From Streptomyces sp. NBC_00557 (GTDB taxonomy: Bacteria; Actinomycetota; Actinomycetes; Streptomycetales; Streptomycetaceae), in assembly GCF_036345995.1 (NCBI RefSeq), contig NZ_CP107796.1, positions 8,432,001 through 8,496,000 on the forward strand: 64,000 nucleotides of DNA, in the 5' to 3' direction. A program made the translations under genes and the position numbers. Each line of letters opens with the position of its first letter. The first letter of the stretch is position 1. Of the stretch, positions 51,798 to 59,757 are shown in pieces. The notes under the pieces are model-generated. The model searched no databases. It was not told the DNA's origin and saw only the letters and a program-made list of their open reading frames with translations.

Positions 51798-52335
51798 GTG
51801 GAGTTCGCGCGCAGCGCGGCCGGGGCGGGTGAAGAGGGCCAGGACGCGCTGTACGCGGCCGCCGGCCGGCTCATGGGGCCGTACCGCGGGGCGGCGAACC
51901 TCGCTCTGGTGCGCGCGGCGCTCGAAGCCGGCGGGGACGTGCCGGCCGAGGCGGAGGGGCCGGACTTCAGGAGCATGGTGCACGTGGCAGCCGCGATCGG
52001 CCTGGGGGCGCAGGAGGTCGGGGCGGACGCGCTGGGCGAAGCGTTCGCCGCGTTCGGCATGTTCGGGCTGACGGCCGAGGACTGGGCACAGATGCTGAGC
52101 GCGGCCGAGCGCGGCGAGGAGCCCGAAGTGGACTGGGGACTGCTCCAGCAACACGCGGACGCGGTGGCTCTCCGCAGACGGTCCGCTACCGGATGCGGCA
52201 GCTGGATGGGCTGCCGCATCCGGTAGCGGACCCGACAACTGGACGAGCTGTTCGGCGAGCTACTGCACGCCCTGGCGGTCCGCTTCGAGATCCAGCTGGC
52301 CTTACGGGCATGGGAGCTGCGCCGGGGGGTGGCGG
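51798..52335 (+). pseudogene. PucR-type regulator, C-terminal part, broken by a fold-back
   Basis: The frame reads EFARSAAGAGEEGQDALYAA, FRSMVHVAAAIGLGAQEVGA and FAAFGMFGLTAEDWAQML. Past 52231 a shifted frame gives QLDELFGELLHALAVRFEI and QLALRAWELRR, the end of the PucR helix-turn-helix (QTVRYRxxxLxELFG). The two parts would join as QTVRYRMRQLDELFG if the fold-back at 52181-52231 were removed. The sequence upstream of 51798 is unrelated, so the N-terminus is also lost. Confidence 0.6.
52181..52231. repeat. Perfect 22-bp inverted repeat (fold-back)
   Basis: The arms at 52181-52202 and 52210-52231 are exact reverse complements, with a 7-base loop (TGGATGG). The left arm encodes VRYRMRQ of the PucR helix-turn-helix; the right arm is its inverted copy. 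It is best explained as a template-switch event during replication. Confidence 0.95.
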
Positions 52336-52348
52336 AACCCGGTGATTC

Positions 52349-52389
52349 TCTTGGACAGGTGTCCAGGTATCCTGGGCACCTGTCCAAGA
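52349..52389. promoter_or_regulatory. Operator with perfect 13-bp arms
   Basis: TCTTGGACAGGTG at 52349-52361 and CACCTGTCCAAGA at 52377-52389 are exact inverse arms, with an inner CCAGG-TAT-CCTGG. It lies 20 bases before the DUF1304 gene, whose overlapping partner is a TetR gene, so it is probably the site of autoregulation. Confidence 0.85.
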
Positions 52390-52408
52390 ATGGGAGGGCT
52401 CGCTGCTC

Positions 52409-52771
52409 ATGGAAATCGTGGCGAACGTGCTGGTCGGCCTGGTGGCCGTGTTGCACATGTACATCCTGGTGCTGGAGATGTTCCTGTGGCAGCGGAAGCC
52501 GGGGCGGGGGCTGCACGGGTTCGACCCGGAGACGGCCCGGGCGACCGCTCCGCTGGCCGCCAACCAGGGCCTCTACAACGGCTTCCTCGCGGCCGGACTG
52601 GTGTGGGGGCTTCTCGCCGCCGACCCGACCGGCTTCCGGGTCCAGGTGTTCTTCCTGTCCTGTGTGGTGGTGGCGGGCGTGTTCGGCGCCACCACGGCCA
52701 ACCGCCGCATCCTGTTCGCCCAGGCGCTGCCCGGCGCGCTCGCGCTGGCCGCCGTCCTCGCCGCACGATGA
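52409..52771 (+). CDS. DUF1304 membrane protein
   Basis: 120 residues with four membrane helices (VLVGLVAVLHMYILVLEMFL, LYNGFLAAGLVWGLLA, VFFLSCVVVAGVFGAT, LPGALALAAVLAA). The family signature is LHxYI..LE.FxW...(ARATAPLAANQGLYNG). Function unknown; such proteins are often induced by stress and paired with a repressor. The stop overlaps the TetR start (ATGA at 52768-52771). A fragment of a relative is at 23901-23987. Confidence 0.92.
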   Translation: MEIVANVLVGLVAVLHMYILVLEMFLWQRKPGRGLHGFDPETARATAPLAANQGLYNGFLAAGLVWGLLAADPTGFRVQVFFLSCVVVAGVFGATTANRRILFAQALPGALALAAVLAAR

Positions 52772-53331
52772 GCCGGGCGCCGCACGAGGACCCGAGGGCG
52801 GCGCGCACCCGCGCCAGGCTGCGCGCCGCCCTGCTCGCCGAGTGCGCCGAGCGACCGCCGGCGGAGGTCGCCGTGGCCGCGCTGGTGCGCCGGGCCGGGG
52901 TGGGCCGGGCCACGTTCTATGTGCACTACGACGGCATCGAGGCGCTGGCGGTCGACGCGTGCGCGGACGTCGTACGGCAGGCGGTGGACGCGCTGCACGC
53001 CTGGCGGGGGCGGCCCGATCCCGTCCACGCCCCGCCCGCGCTGCGGGAGTTCTTCACCGGTCTGGCCCCGCACGCGGCCCTGTACCGGTCGCTGCTCGCG
53101 CCGGGCGGCGGCGGGCCGCTCGGCCGGGTGCTGCACCGGGACCTGCGGGCCCGCAGCCTCGAGGAGCGCGAACTGGCCGGCGCGGCTGACGCCCCGCTGG
53201 TCGCGTCGGCGGTGGCGGCGACCTTCGCGGGTGTCCTCGCGGACTGGTTGCACGGGCTGCTGCGGGCCGCGCCGGAGGAAGTCGCGGACCAGGTCTGGCA
53301 GTTGCTGGTCGCACTGCACCGGAGCCGGTGA
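52768..53331 (+). CDS. TetR-family repressor of the DUF1304 operon
   Basis: 187 residues from the ATG overlapping the DUF1304 stop. The helix-turn-helix is RARLRAALLAECAERPPAEV and AVAALVRRAGVGRATFYVHY; the C-terminal part (VASAVAATFAGVLADWLHGL) is typical. It probably binds the 13-bp-arm operator at 52349-52389. Confidence 0.92.
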   Translation: MSRAPHEDPRAARTRARLRAALLAECAERPPAEVAVAALVRRAGVGRATFYVHYDGIEALAVDACADVVRQAVDALHAWRGRPDPVHAPPALREFFTGLAPHAALYRSLLAPGGGGPLGRVLHRDLRARSLEERELAGAADAPLVASAVAATFAGVLADWLHGLLRAAPEEVADQVWQLLVALHRSR

Positions 53332-53335
53332 CCGG

Positions 53336-53842
53336 TCACTTGCAGGCGACCTCCCGCGCCGCCCGGGGCCAGGCTTCCACTCCGGAGGACGTGCGGACGT
53401 AGGCGGTGTCCCGGTCCTCCGTCAGCCACAGGTGCCGGTCACTGAGCAGCCCGTCACGGGCGAGCACACCCTTGGGATCACGGACGTACGTGCGGCCGCC
53501 CAGGGTGAGGAAGCGGACCGACTGCCAGCCGCTGTGCTCGGCTCCGGTGGAGCTTTCCAGCCGGCTCACCGGCACCCGTGCGCCGTCGCGGTCCGTCCAC
53601 ACCTCCCAGCCCTGGGCGGTCGCGTACGCGGCCGGGAGCGTGGTCGGGCCCATGGTCAGGGGCCGGGGCTCCCTTGTCGGCCTGCGGGTCTGCATGCGCG
53701 GTGTCGTGGTCACGGCAGCAGGCCCGGTGTTCATCCGCGGCTTCTGGCCGTGGTCGTGTAGTCGCCGACCAATGGCCGCGGCCAAGAGCTGTGTCTTGTC
53801 CGCCCGCGGGCACGGGATCTGTTGCGGCATCTGTTGCGTCAA
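53336..53842 (-). CDS. Hypothetical protein
   Basis: The last 105 residues are natural and well-coded (YATAQGWEVWTDRDGARVPV, VRFLTLGGRTYVRDPKGVLA, LWLTEDRDTAYVRTSSGVEA). The N-terminal 60 residues of the open frame look low-complexity, so the real start may be an internal one near 53655 or the 5' end may be replaced. No family is recognised. Confidence 0.55.
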   Translation of the reverse strand: MTQQMPQQIPCPRADKTQLLAAAIGRRLHDHGQKPRMNTGPAAVTTTPRMQTRRPTREPRPLTMGPTTLPAAYATAQGWEVWTDRDGARVPVSRLESSTGAEHSGWQSVRFLTLGGRTYVRDPKGVLARDGLLSDRHLWLTEDRDTAYVRTSSGVEAWPRAAREVACK

Positions 53843-54332
53843 GGGGTTGCGCTGGAAGTTGCGTTAGAGGTTGCGACCACTGTTGCGCGAGCTCTTCGGA
53901 GCGCCGCGCGTTTGCGCAGGTCACCGCGCCCGTAGCAGCGTGGTCGGGGCTCTGACATCCCCCTCAGCGCACCCTGCGCCGCCCCTGCCTGGAGGAGAAG
54001 GGGGGAGGGGACGGGTGGGCGAGCGGGAGCGCCTCGGGGATCGGGGCGCCGGCGGTCCCCTCTCGCGCGTCGGCGGGGCCGCGCGCGTCCCCGGCCGCTG
54101 TGAGCGTCCGAGGAGAAGGCGAGGGATACGGAGCTGCCGCGAGTGAGCTGTCTACTGCGGGCGCGGGCGCTCGGCGACACGGAGCCAGCTTGGTCTGGTT
54201 CGTGTGAAGGACGACGTCCTGGTGCTGCACGCCATGCGCTGGCCGGACGAGGTCCGCGACCCCGCCGAGCTGCTGCCACCGCCCGCGACGCGGAAGACGA
54301 CGGGCCGTCACGTCGGCCGCGGACCGCCTAGC
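53843..54332. other. Debris before the IS5 element
   Basis: About 490 bases. A plus-strand fragment at 54204-54285 (VKDDVLVLHAMRWPDEVRDP) has natural composition but no ends. The rest shows only shadow frames. Confidence 0.4.
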
Positions 54333-54346
54333 CTAGGCGGTTTCGT

Positions 54347-55218
54347 TTGGATCAGCCGGACGTTGGTCCGGGTGTGCCGTTGAGTGACGCGCAGTGGGCT
54401 CGGATCGAGCCGTTACTCCCAGACCGAACACCGAAGCGGGGTGGCCGGTGGAGGGACCACCGGGAGGTGATCGATGCGATCGCCTTCAAGTTCCAGACCG
54501 GTACGCAGTGGGTCTACCTGCCGGAGAAGTACGGCAACTGGCGGGGCGTCTACAACCGGCTGCGTATGTGGGCCATCGACGGCACGTGGGAGCGGGTGTT
54601 CACCGCGCTGATGGCCCAGGCCGACGCCGACGAGGACCTGAACTGGGCCGTCTCAGTGGACTCCACCATCGTGCGTTCCCACCAGCACGCGGCCGGGGCC
54701 CGCAAAAAGGGGCGCTGGCTGGCGAGCCGGACGACCACGCCATCGGCCGGTCCCGCGGCGGACTGACCACGAAGATCCACCTTGCTGCCGACGGCCGCTG
54801 CCGGCTCCTGGCCTTCGTCCTCACCGCCGGACAGGCCGGGGACGCGCCCGCTTTCGCCGAGGTTATGGCTCGCCTGCGCGTTCCCCGGCCCCGTGGACGG
54901 CCCCGCACCAGACCGGACGTGGTCCTCGCCGCCAAGGCGTATTCGTCACGCGCCATCCGGAAACACCTGCGCAAACGAGGCATCCGCGCGGTGATTCCCG
55001 TCCCGGCGGACCAGCAAGGCCACCGGCTGCGGCGGGGCGGTCGGGGCGGCAGACCCCCTGCCTTCGACCGTGAGGTCTACAAGCAGCGCAACACCGTTGA
55101 GCGGTGCATCAACCGCCTCAAACAGTGGCGAGGCATCGCCACCCGCTACGAGAAGACCGCGACGATATAGCAGGCCGGACTCCACATCGCGGGGATCTTC
55201 CTCTGGTCCGCACGATGA
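54347..55218 (+). pseudogene. IS5-family transposase, two frames, with late TAG
   Basis: The first frame (VPLSDAQWARIEPLLPDRTP, DAIAFKFQTGTQWVYLPEKY, AVSVDSTIVRSHQHAAGARK) ends at 54766. The second frame enters by a -1 slip on AAAAAGGGG at 54703-54711 and gives EPDDHAIGRSRGGLTTKIHL, VVLAAKAYSSRAIRKHLRKR and EVYKQRNTVERCINRLKQWR. A TAG at 55168-55170 replaces the Tyr of TATIY; the frame then continues QAGLHIAGIFLWSAR to the normal TGA 55216-55218. Catalytic D, D and E are present and only 16 residues are lost, so activity is still possible. Confidence 0.8.
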
Positions 55219-56010
55219 TCCAGACAGAGGATGGCGCAAGGGGCAGCGGTCAAGCGGGGCCTGGCCCAGCTCGCTCTCCCTAGCACAGCTACGCCTCGTC
55301 GAAGTACAACGGCGACAGCCTGGCTCCCCGCTCCGAATCATCCACGTCAGGCGGCGTGACGTGGGCGAGGTCACCGTCGATCGGGATGTCGAACTTCCGG
55401 CCGATCTCAGCGATAGCAACTCCAACCCGGCCGCGCAGCATACCCAGCGCCTGAAGCCCATACGCCCATTGGACCCGATCCCGATCCCTGGCCCACCGAA
55501 TCGGATCCCGACCGTTGGGCGGGACATCCGGGAATGTTCTATCGGTCAACCTGCGTGCTGACTCCACATCGGTCAGCCACTGCCTCACAGCGGCGCGCAT
55601 CGCGCGCACTTGCTCCCGCAGTTCCTCGGACTCGCACCGCTCGACCTGCTCGTTCAGATAGGTACGCAGCGCCTCGATGGACCCCCAGGACCCATTTTCC
55701 TCTTCGAGGTCATAAGGCGCATGGAGTACCCGGTGGTCCTCCAAGCGGAGCAGGATCGATCTTGCCCGCTCGCGCTCACTCTGGCTGAACTCCACGCTGG
55801 CGCTCTGCCCGAAGAACGAGAAGCTGATCGTCCGTAACCGACCGCGCCAGCGCCAGCGCCACTGCTTGAACATCCCCACCTCCAGCTCTGCCAACAAGAG
55901 CCAGCATTTCGCACTCCCAGTGGAGAGACCAGGCCAACCCTATTGGCCGGGGGTAGTGCAGTCAGTCTCCGCCCCGGTAGCAGAGAACGCGCACGTACGC
56001 ACGATGATCC
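55209..56010. repeat. 13-bp direct repeats framing the cargo
   Basis: CGCACGATGATCC at 55209-55221 and at 55998-56010. The first is the end of the transposase gene, where the terminal repeat would normally follow; the second is joined to the actual terminal repeat. The segment between them (55222-55997) contains the DUF6650 gene. Confidence 0.9.
55289..55873 (-). CDS. DUF6650-family protein (IS cargo)
   Basis: 194 residues from ATG 55873, with GGAGGTGGGG directly upstream. The N-terminus WRWRWRGRLRTISFSFFG, followed by RARSILLRLEDHRVLHAPYD, matches the DUF6650 pattern (GRLxGISFxFGG ... FLEDRRVLYxPYE). Then an acidic helical part (EALRTYLNEQVERCESEELR) and a C-terminal region with FDIPIDGDLAHVTPPDVDD. 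Function unknown. GC is lower than in the surrounding genes. It is read opposite to the transposase and lies wholly between the 13-bp repeats. Confidence 0.7.
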   Translation of the reverse strand: MFKQWRWRWRGRLRTISFSFFGQSASVEFSQSERERARSILLRLEDHRVLHAPYDLEEENGSWGSIEALRTYLNEQVERCESEELREQVRAMRAAVRQWLTDVESARRLTDRTFPDVPPNGRDPIRWARDRDRVQWAYGLQALGMLRGRVGVAIAEIGRKFDIPIDGDLAHVTPPDVDDSERGARLSPLYFDEA

Positions 56011-56023
56011 GAACGAAACAACC

Positions 56024-56358
56024 TAGTCGAGGACGCCCAGCTCGGTGTCCGGCCGGCAGTGCGGGCAGGCCGCGACGCCCTCGGTCAGCGCCCGCAGCGC
56101 GGTCGACCGGTCGACACCTTTGCTGCGTCCACCGGCGTTCCAGCAGCCGCCGACGTGGACGTACACGGCGGCCGCGTCCTGGTTGAGGCCGAGCTCCAGC
56201 AGCCAGTCGGGCACGGGCGGCCGCGCCCGCTCACTGCGCTGCTGTTCCGCCTGATGCTGTTCAGCCGCCGCAATCTGCTGCCGGACCCGGTCGAGGGACA
56301 GCACCAGTCAGGTCTCCAAGGTGAGGAGATGCGGCAGGTCGGGCGGCAGATCGTTCAC
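56024..56358 (-). pseudogene. DUF6233-family protein with internal TGA
   Basis: GTG 56358 opens NDLPPDLPHLLTLET, then TGA at 56310-56308 where the family has Trp, then LVLSLDRVRQQIAAAEQHQ, WLLELGLNQDAAAVYVHVGG and CPHCRPDTELGVLD with TAG 56026-56024. The C-H-C cluster and PDTELG are the usual DUF6233 end. The CTAG duplicated by the IS5 insertion supplies the stop codon. Translation could restart at LVLSLDR, giving a shorter protein. Confidence 0.7.
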
Positions 56359-56658
56359 ATGTTTGATTCTAGAAGGTAGGCTGCCCACCGGCATGTGACT
56401 CGCAGCGATAGTTGGCCACTCGCAGTGCTACTTGGCCACGACGGCGTCCGTCGGCTCATATCCGGTGGGCTACGCTGTGCGGCTATGAATACCGGGACGG
56501 CCTTGCGCCACACACGGATCGGTGACCCGGTGCTCTTCTGAGCGCCGTACGGGCCGGTTTGGGCCCGTTGTTTGATCGAGGCTCTTGCGCTGTTGCGCGG
56601 GCTCCGCCTTCGTCGTGTTGATCACAGGCTCTGCACATCAACCACGACAGGAGGATTC
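56359..56658. other. Intergenic region before dienelactone hydrolase
   Basis: About 300 bases, no gene supported. It contains AGATAGTTGG-like AT-richer sequence (56400-56440) and ends with GGAGG 5 bases before the ATG at 56659. Confidence 0.4.
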
Positions 56659-57393
56659 ATGCCCATCAAGTCTCTGCGGATTCCCACTGCGGACGGCCAG
56701 GCCGACGCGTTCGCTGCCTTCCCCGACCACGGTGAGCGGCACCCAGGGGTGCTGATGTACGCGGACGGCTTCGGCATCCGGCCCGTTCTGCGGGAGATGG
56801 CCCGCGAACTGGCCGGGCACGGCTACTACGTGCTCGTTCCCAACTCCTTCTACCGGCATGGCCCGGCACCGCTGGTCGAGCTTCCCGAGTACATCGGAGA
56901 AGAGGTCCGGCCCGCGGTCTTCGCCCAGCTGATGCCCCTGATCGAGGCGCACACCGCCGAACGTGTCCTGAGCGACGCCGACGCCTACCTCAGGTTCCTC
57001 ACCACTCAGCCCGAGGTCGGCGCCGGGCCGGTCGCGGTGACCGGCTACTGCATAGGCGGCCTCTACGCGATGCGCACCGCCGCGGCCCACCCCGACCAGG
57101 TAGCGGCCGTCGCCGCGTTCCACGGCCCCGTGGGCGTCGATGGGGCCAATCTCTTCTCCAAGCTCACTGCCCAGGTCCACCTCGGCCACGCCGAAGGCGA
57201 CGTGACGCCTGAGGCTCTCGGCGAGCTCAACCGGGCCCTGGATGCGGCAGGTGTCGGCTACACCTCCGAGATCTACCCCGGCACCATCCACGGCTTCACC
57301 ATGTCCGACACCGACGCTTTCAGCGCCTCCGGGCTGAAGCGCCACTGGGATCGCCTGCTCTCCCTTCTGGACCGCACCCTGGCCAACAGCTGA
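56659..57393 (+). CDS. Dienelactone hydrolase family protein
   Basis: 244 residues from ATG 56659, with GACAGGAGG upstream. Fold and catalytic triad: YYVLVPNSFYRHGPAPLVEL, nucleophile GYCIGG (Cys in place of Ser, as in dienelactone hydrolases), Asp in HAEGDVTPEALG and His in GTIHGFTM. Dienelactone hydrolases open lactones from chlorocatechol breakdown; many paralogs act on other esters. Confidence 0.92.
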   Translation: MPIKSLRIPTADGQADAFAAFPDHGERHPGVLMYADGFGIRPVLREMARELAGHGYYVLVPNSFYRHGPAPLVELPEYIGEEVRPAVFAQLMPLIEAHTAERVLSDADAYLRFLTTQPEVGAGPVAVTGYCIGGLYAMRTAAAHPDQVAAVAAFHGPVGVDGANLFSKLTAQVHLGHAEGDVTPEALGELNRALDAAGVGYTSEIYPGTIHGFTMSDTDAFSASGLKRHWDRLLSLLDRTLANS

Positions 57394-57658
57394 GGCTCCA
57401 GCCCGGAAACCAAGCCTGAAACGGCCGCGATCAGCAGACGGCATGGCGGGCCACACCGATGTCTCCATGGCCGTGGCCCGCCTGTATCTGATCGGGGAAC
57501 TGCGCAGCCTGCCGGGGCTGGGCTGCACCCGGCACCAGTGGTCACCTTCGGTCAATCCTTGGCATCGAAGGCGCGTGGATCTGACTGGTCGGCTGCGGGT
57601 TGCGAGCATGTCGGTGAAGTGCCTCCTGGGCGTCTTCTCGTGATGCTGTGCTGGTGGG

Positions 57659-58173
57659 GTGGCTAAGCGGGCCGTGGTGCCATCGGACAGGTGCGGGCTG
57701 GATCAGCTGATCGCCCCGTACTCGATCGCTGACGCCGTACGCGAAAGGCTCGTGCTGGGCGAAGGCTGGCCGAGTCGGTGGTCGTCCATATGGCGGTTCG
57801 CCGGCGGTGACGTGGTCTGGCCGGTGCGTGATCTGGCAGCGGTTCCGGTGCTGGGGCCGCAGCCGGTTCGGCGTTTCACCTGAAGGGCTCGTCAGCGTCA
57901 CCGTCCGGGGCTGCAGTTCATGGTGTCCACGGGGCGTCATCACGGGTTCGAGTCGCTGGAGGAACAGCGGCTGCTGCTCGTGCTGGACTTTTTGCAGGTG
58001 GCGCAGGTGACGAAGAGGCGGCTGCCGTCTGCGGCTGGCGCTACACGGTGGTGACCGGGTGGCGGCCCCACGTGGTCGGAGTGCTGGACGCCCTGTCGGC
58101 CCAGCGCCGGCCGCTGGAGGACCGGCTGGCAGTGCAGGACCAGCTGTTGCGGGCCGTCGAGCATGGGCCCTGA
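57659..58173 (+). pseudogene. TnsA-like transposase endonuclease, decayed
   Basis: In one frame from GTG 57659: LIAPYSIADAVRERLVLGEG, WPVRDLAAVPVLGPQPVRRF, then TGA at 57881-57883 where Trp would fit, then RARQRHRPGLQFMVSTGRHH and GFESLEEQRLLLVLDF. After a deletion and frame change near 57995-58030 the C-terminal part reads GWRYTVVTGWRPHVVGVLDA, ending at TGA 58171-58173. The RQRHxPGLxxxxSTGRHxGxESxxE..LLLxLDF block is that of actinobacterial TnsA-like subunits; the core with the catalytic Asp and Lys is deleted. Confidence 0.65.
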
Positions 58174-58432
58174 GCGCGAGGCCTATGCCAACGGCCTGGG
58201 AGACGACCGGGCGCTGATCGCGGTCTCCGCCGCCTCGAACCGCTCGAAGGCAGACCAGGACCCCTCCACCTGTCTGCCGCCGGCCACCGGATACCGCTGC
58301 ACCTATGTCACCGACTGGGTGGCCGACAAGACCCGCTGGGACCTGAGCGTCGATGCCGGCGAACAGGCCGCGCTCGCTGAAGTCCTCAGCAACTGCCCGG
58401 ACGTGCCTGTCACCGTGATCCGGGCCCGCTGA
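58163..58432 (+). pseudogene. HNH endonuclease (DUF1524-type), C-terminal part
   Basis: YANGLGDDRALIAVSAASNR, SKADQDPSTCLPPATGYRCT and YVTDWVADKTRWDLSVDAGE match the end of secreted HNH/DUF1524 proteins (usual form SNRSKGDQDPSTWLPP; the Trp is Cys here). The ATG at 58163 lies inside the TnsA remnant and is accidental; the N-terminal half, with signal peptide and catalytic His, is missing. Confidence 0.7.
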
Positions 58433-58590
58433 CCTCCGGTCCGCGCCCCGGTCCTTCTGCCCCGCGCCGGGCGCCGGGGCCGCGACGTCAACGCGGGCGA
58501 TCTTTCCCGGATTCGGTCCCGAACCTGCCGGACGGGCTCCTACTGTCGGCTCGTCAGCGTCCAGCAGTCAGAGCCGGGGGAGAGCGGTAT

Positions 58591-58704
58591 GCCCAGCAGG
58601 AAGAACCTCCTCGAGGCGCTGCGGGCCCTGCGCGACCACGAGGAGGCGGCCCAGCACGGCTGGGTGCTGCTCGGCATGCTGCGCCCCGACCATCACAAGG
58701 CGTG
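58591..58704 (+). pseudogene. Hypothetical protein N-terminus
   Basis: ATG 58590-58592 region, with GGGGAGAG upstream, gives PSRKNLLEALRALRDHEEAA and QHGWVLLGMLRPDHHKA. Natural codon use ends at about 58704 where antisense DNA ligase sequence begins. No family is recognised. Confidence 0.4.
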
Positions 58705-59065
58705 CGAACGTCCACCCCTCCCACGGATGCGCACCCCTCGGCGGGGCCAGCTCGCTGGCCAGGGCGCGGCCGGCGGCCTGGGACAGCGTGGTGCTGCGCC
58801 CGGTGTACTGCAGACGGCCTGCGGCGTTTCATAGCGGCCCGGCAGCACCGTTCGGGGTGCCGCGATGGAGCCGGTAACGGCACCGACGATGGCCTCGGTA
58901 GTGACCCGTACCTTGTACTTCCGCCACAGCCGAGTGCCCCCGAGGTAGGGCCCGTCCAGCCGCTTGCAGCACAGCCCCTCCAGCCCGGCTGCCGTCCACT
59001 CCAGCCACCCTCGAGCCACGGTCGGGCCGGTCGTCGACGGGCACAGCGTCAGCGGCGAATTCTCC
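58690..59065 (-). pseudogene. ATP-dependent DNA ligase, C-terminal part
   Basis: The minus strand reads SPLTLCPSTTGPTVARGWLE, GLEGLCCKRLDGPYLGGTRL and WRKYKVRVTTEAIVGAVTG (motifs IV/V with CCKRLD and WRKYK), then after a shift near 58835 GRLQYTGRSTTLSQAAGRA. It matches actinobacterial LigC/LigD-like ligases. The adenylation lysine motif KxDG is lost upstream. Confidence 0.7.
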
Positions 59066-59112
59066 GGCCGTCGCCGTCGGCGAGCACCTGGTGGTGGACT
59101 GACCGGGGCCGG

Positions 59113-59466
59113 TCAGCCGGTCAGGGCGGCTTCGGCGTCGGTGACGGTGGCGAAGACCTTGAGGATCTGGTCGGCTCCGGTCATGTGAAGGACTCGTTGC
59201 AGCGTGACCGGTACGCAGGCCAGGACCAGCGCCACTGCGGCCCTTTCGGCGTCACGGCGGGCCTCCAGCAGCACGTTCAGTCCTGCCGAGTCGCAGAACG
59301 ACACTTCTTCCAGGTCCAGCACGACGGGCCGCTGGGCGGGAGCGATCACGTGCTGCAGCTGCTCACGCAGGTGGGACCGCGAAACGTAGTCCATGACGCC
59401 GCGCACCTTCGCCACCAGGCATGGGCCCGACGCGGTCGTCTCGACCGAGGGAAGATCGTTCACCAC
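59113..59466 (-). CDS. STAS-domain anti-sigma-factor antagonist
   Basis: 117 residues from GTG 59466. The STAS signature VVLDLEEVSFCDSAGLNVLL has the phosphorylatable Ser (D-S-A-G). Such proteins release sigma factors by binding RsbW-type kinases after dephosphorylation. A fragment of an RsbW-type ATPase lies 1.1 kb away (60587-60886) but is not an operon partner. Confidence 0.92.
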   Translation of the reverse strand: MVNDLPSVETTASGPCLVAKVRGVMDYVSRSHLREQLQHVIAPAQRPVVLDLEEVSFCDSAGLNVLLEARRDAERAAVALVLACVPVTLQRVLHMTGADQILKVFATVTDAEAALTG

Positions 59467-59757
59467 GCCCTGCCAACCGTCTCGCCCGGCATATGATCAG
59501 ATGCCGTTGAGCCTATCCCGGCAGCGCCGATATGCGGAGATGCCTGCCCCGGGTGGGTACTTGGAAGTGGCGCGCATGGCAGCGGTCCCGGGACGAGTCG
59601 TCCCGGGACCGCTGATCGCTGTCTGAGTGCCGCCGGGGTGCAGCCTGATCCTTCCGCGCCTGGCCGGCACCGGCTGGACCCGGGCCTGTACGCCCACGAG
59701 AAGGCGGCAGTGCGGGACGGTGACGGGGCCGCGGGGGTGACAGCAGGGACCAGGTGA
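59467..59757. other. Region downstream of carbonic anhydrase
   Basis: About 290 bases with one very strong hairpin (59581-59613) and no supported gene. Confidence 0.5.
59581..59613 (-). terminator. Perfect 14-bp stem-loop terminator
   Basis: AGCGGTCCCGGGAC at 59581-59594 and its exact inverse at 59600-59613, with loop GAGTC. It lies 145 bases after the carbonic anhydrase stop (minus strand) and before the STAS gene promoter region, so it probably ends the carbonic anhydrase transcript. Confidence 0.75.

Larger units (their letters stand above)
54337..56022 (+). mobile_element. IS5-family (IS427-like) element carrying a DUF6650 gene
   Basis: Left end GCGGTTTCGTTTGGATC at 54337; right end is the inverse of GTTGTTTCGTTCGGATC ending at 56022. 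CTAG flanks both sides (54333-54336 and 56023-56026), a 4-bp target duplication. Inside are the two-frame transposase (54347-55218) and, on the opposite strand, a DUF6650 gene (55289-55873). CGCACGATGATCC occurs at the transposase end (55209-55221) and again at the right terminus (55998-56010), framing the extra 776 bases exactly. Confidence 0.85.

Noticed and set aside
54333..54336. tRNA-type attachment site at the IS5 insertion
   Set aside because: No tRNA gene is present and the duplicated word is only CTAG, as expected of an IS5-group target duplication.
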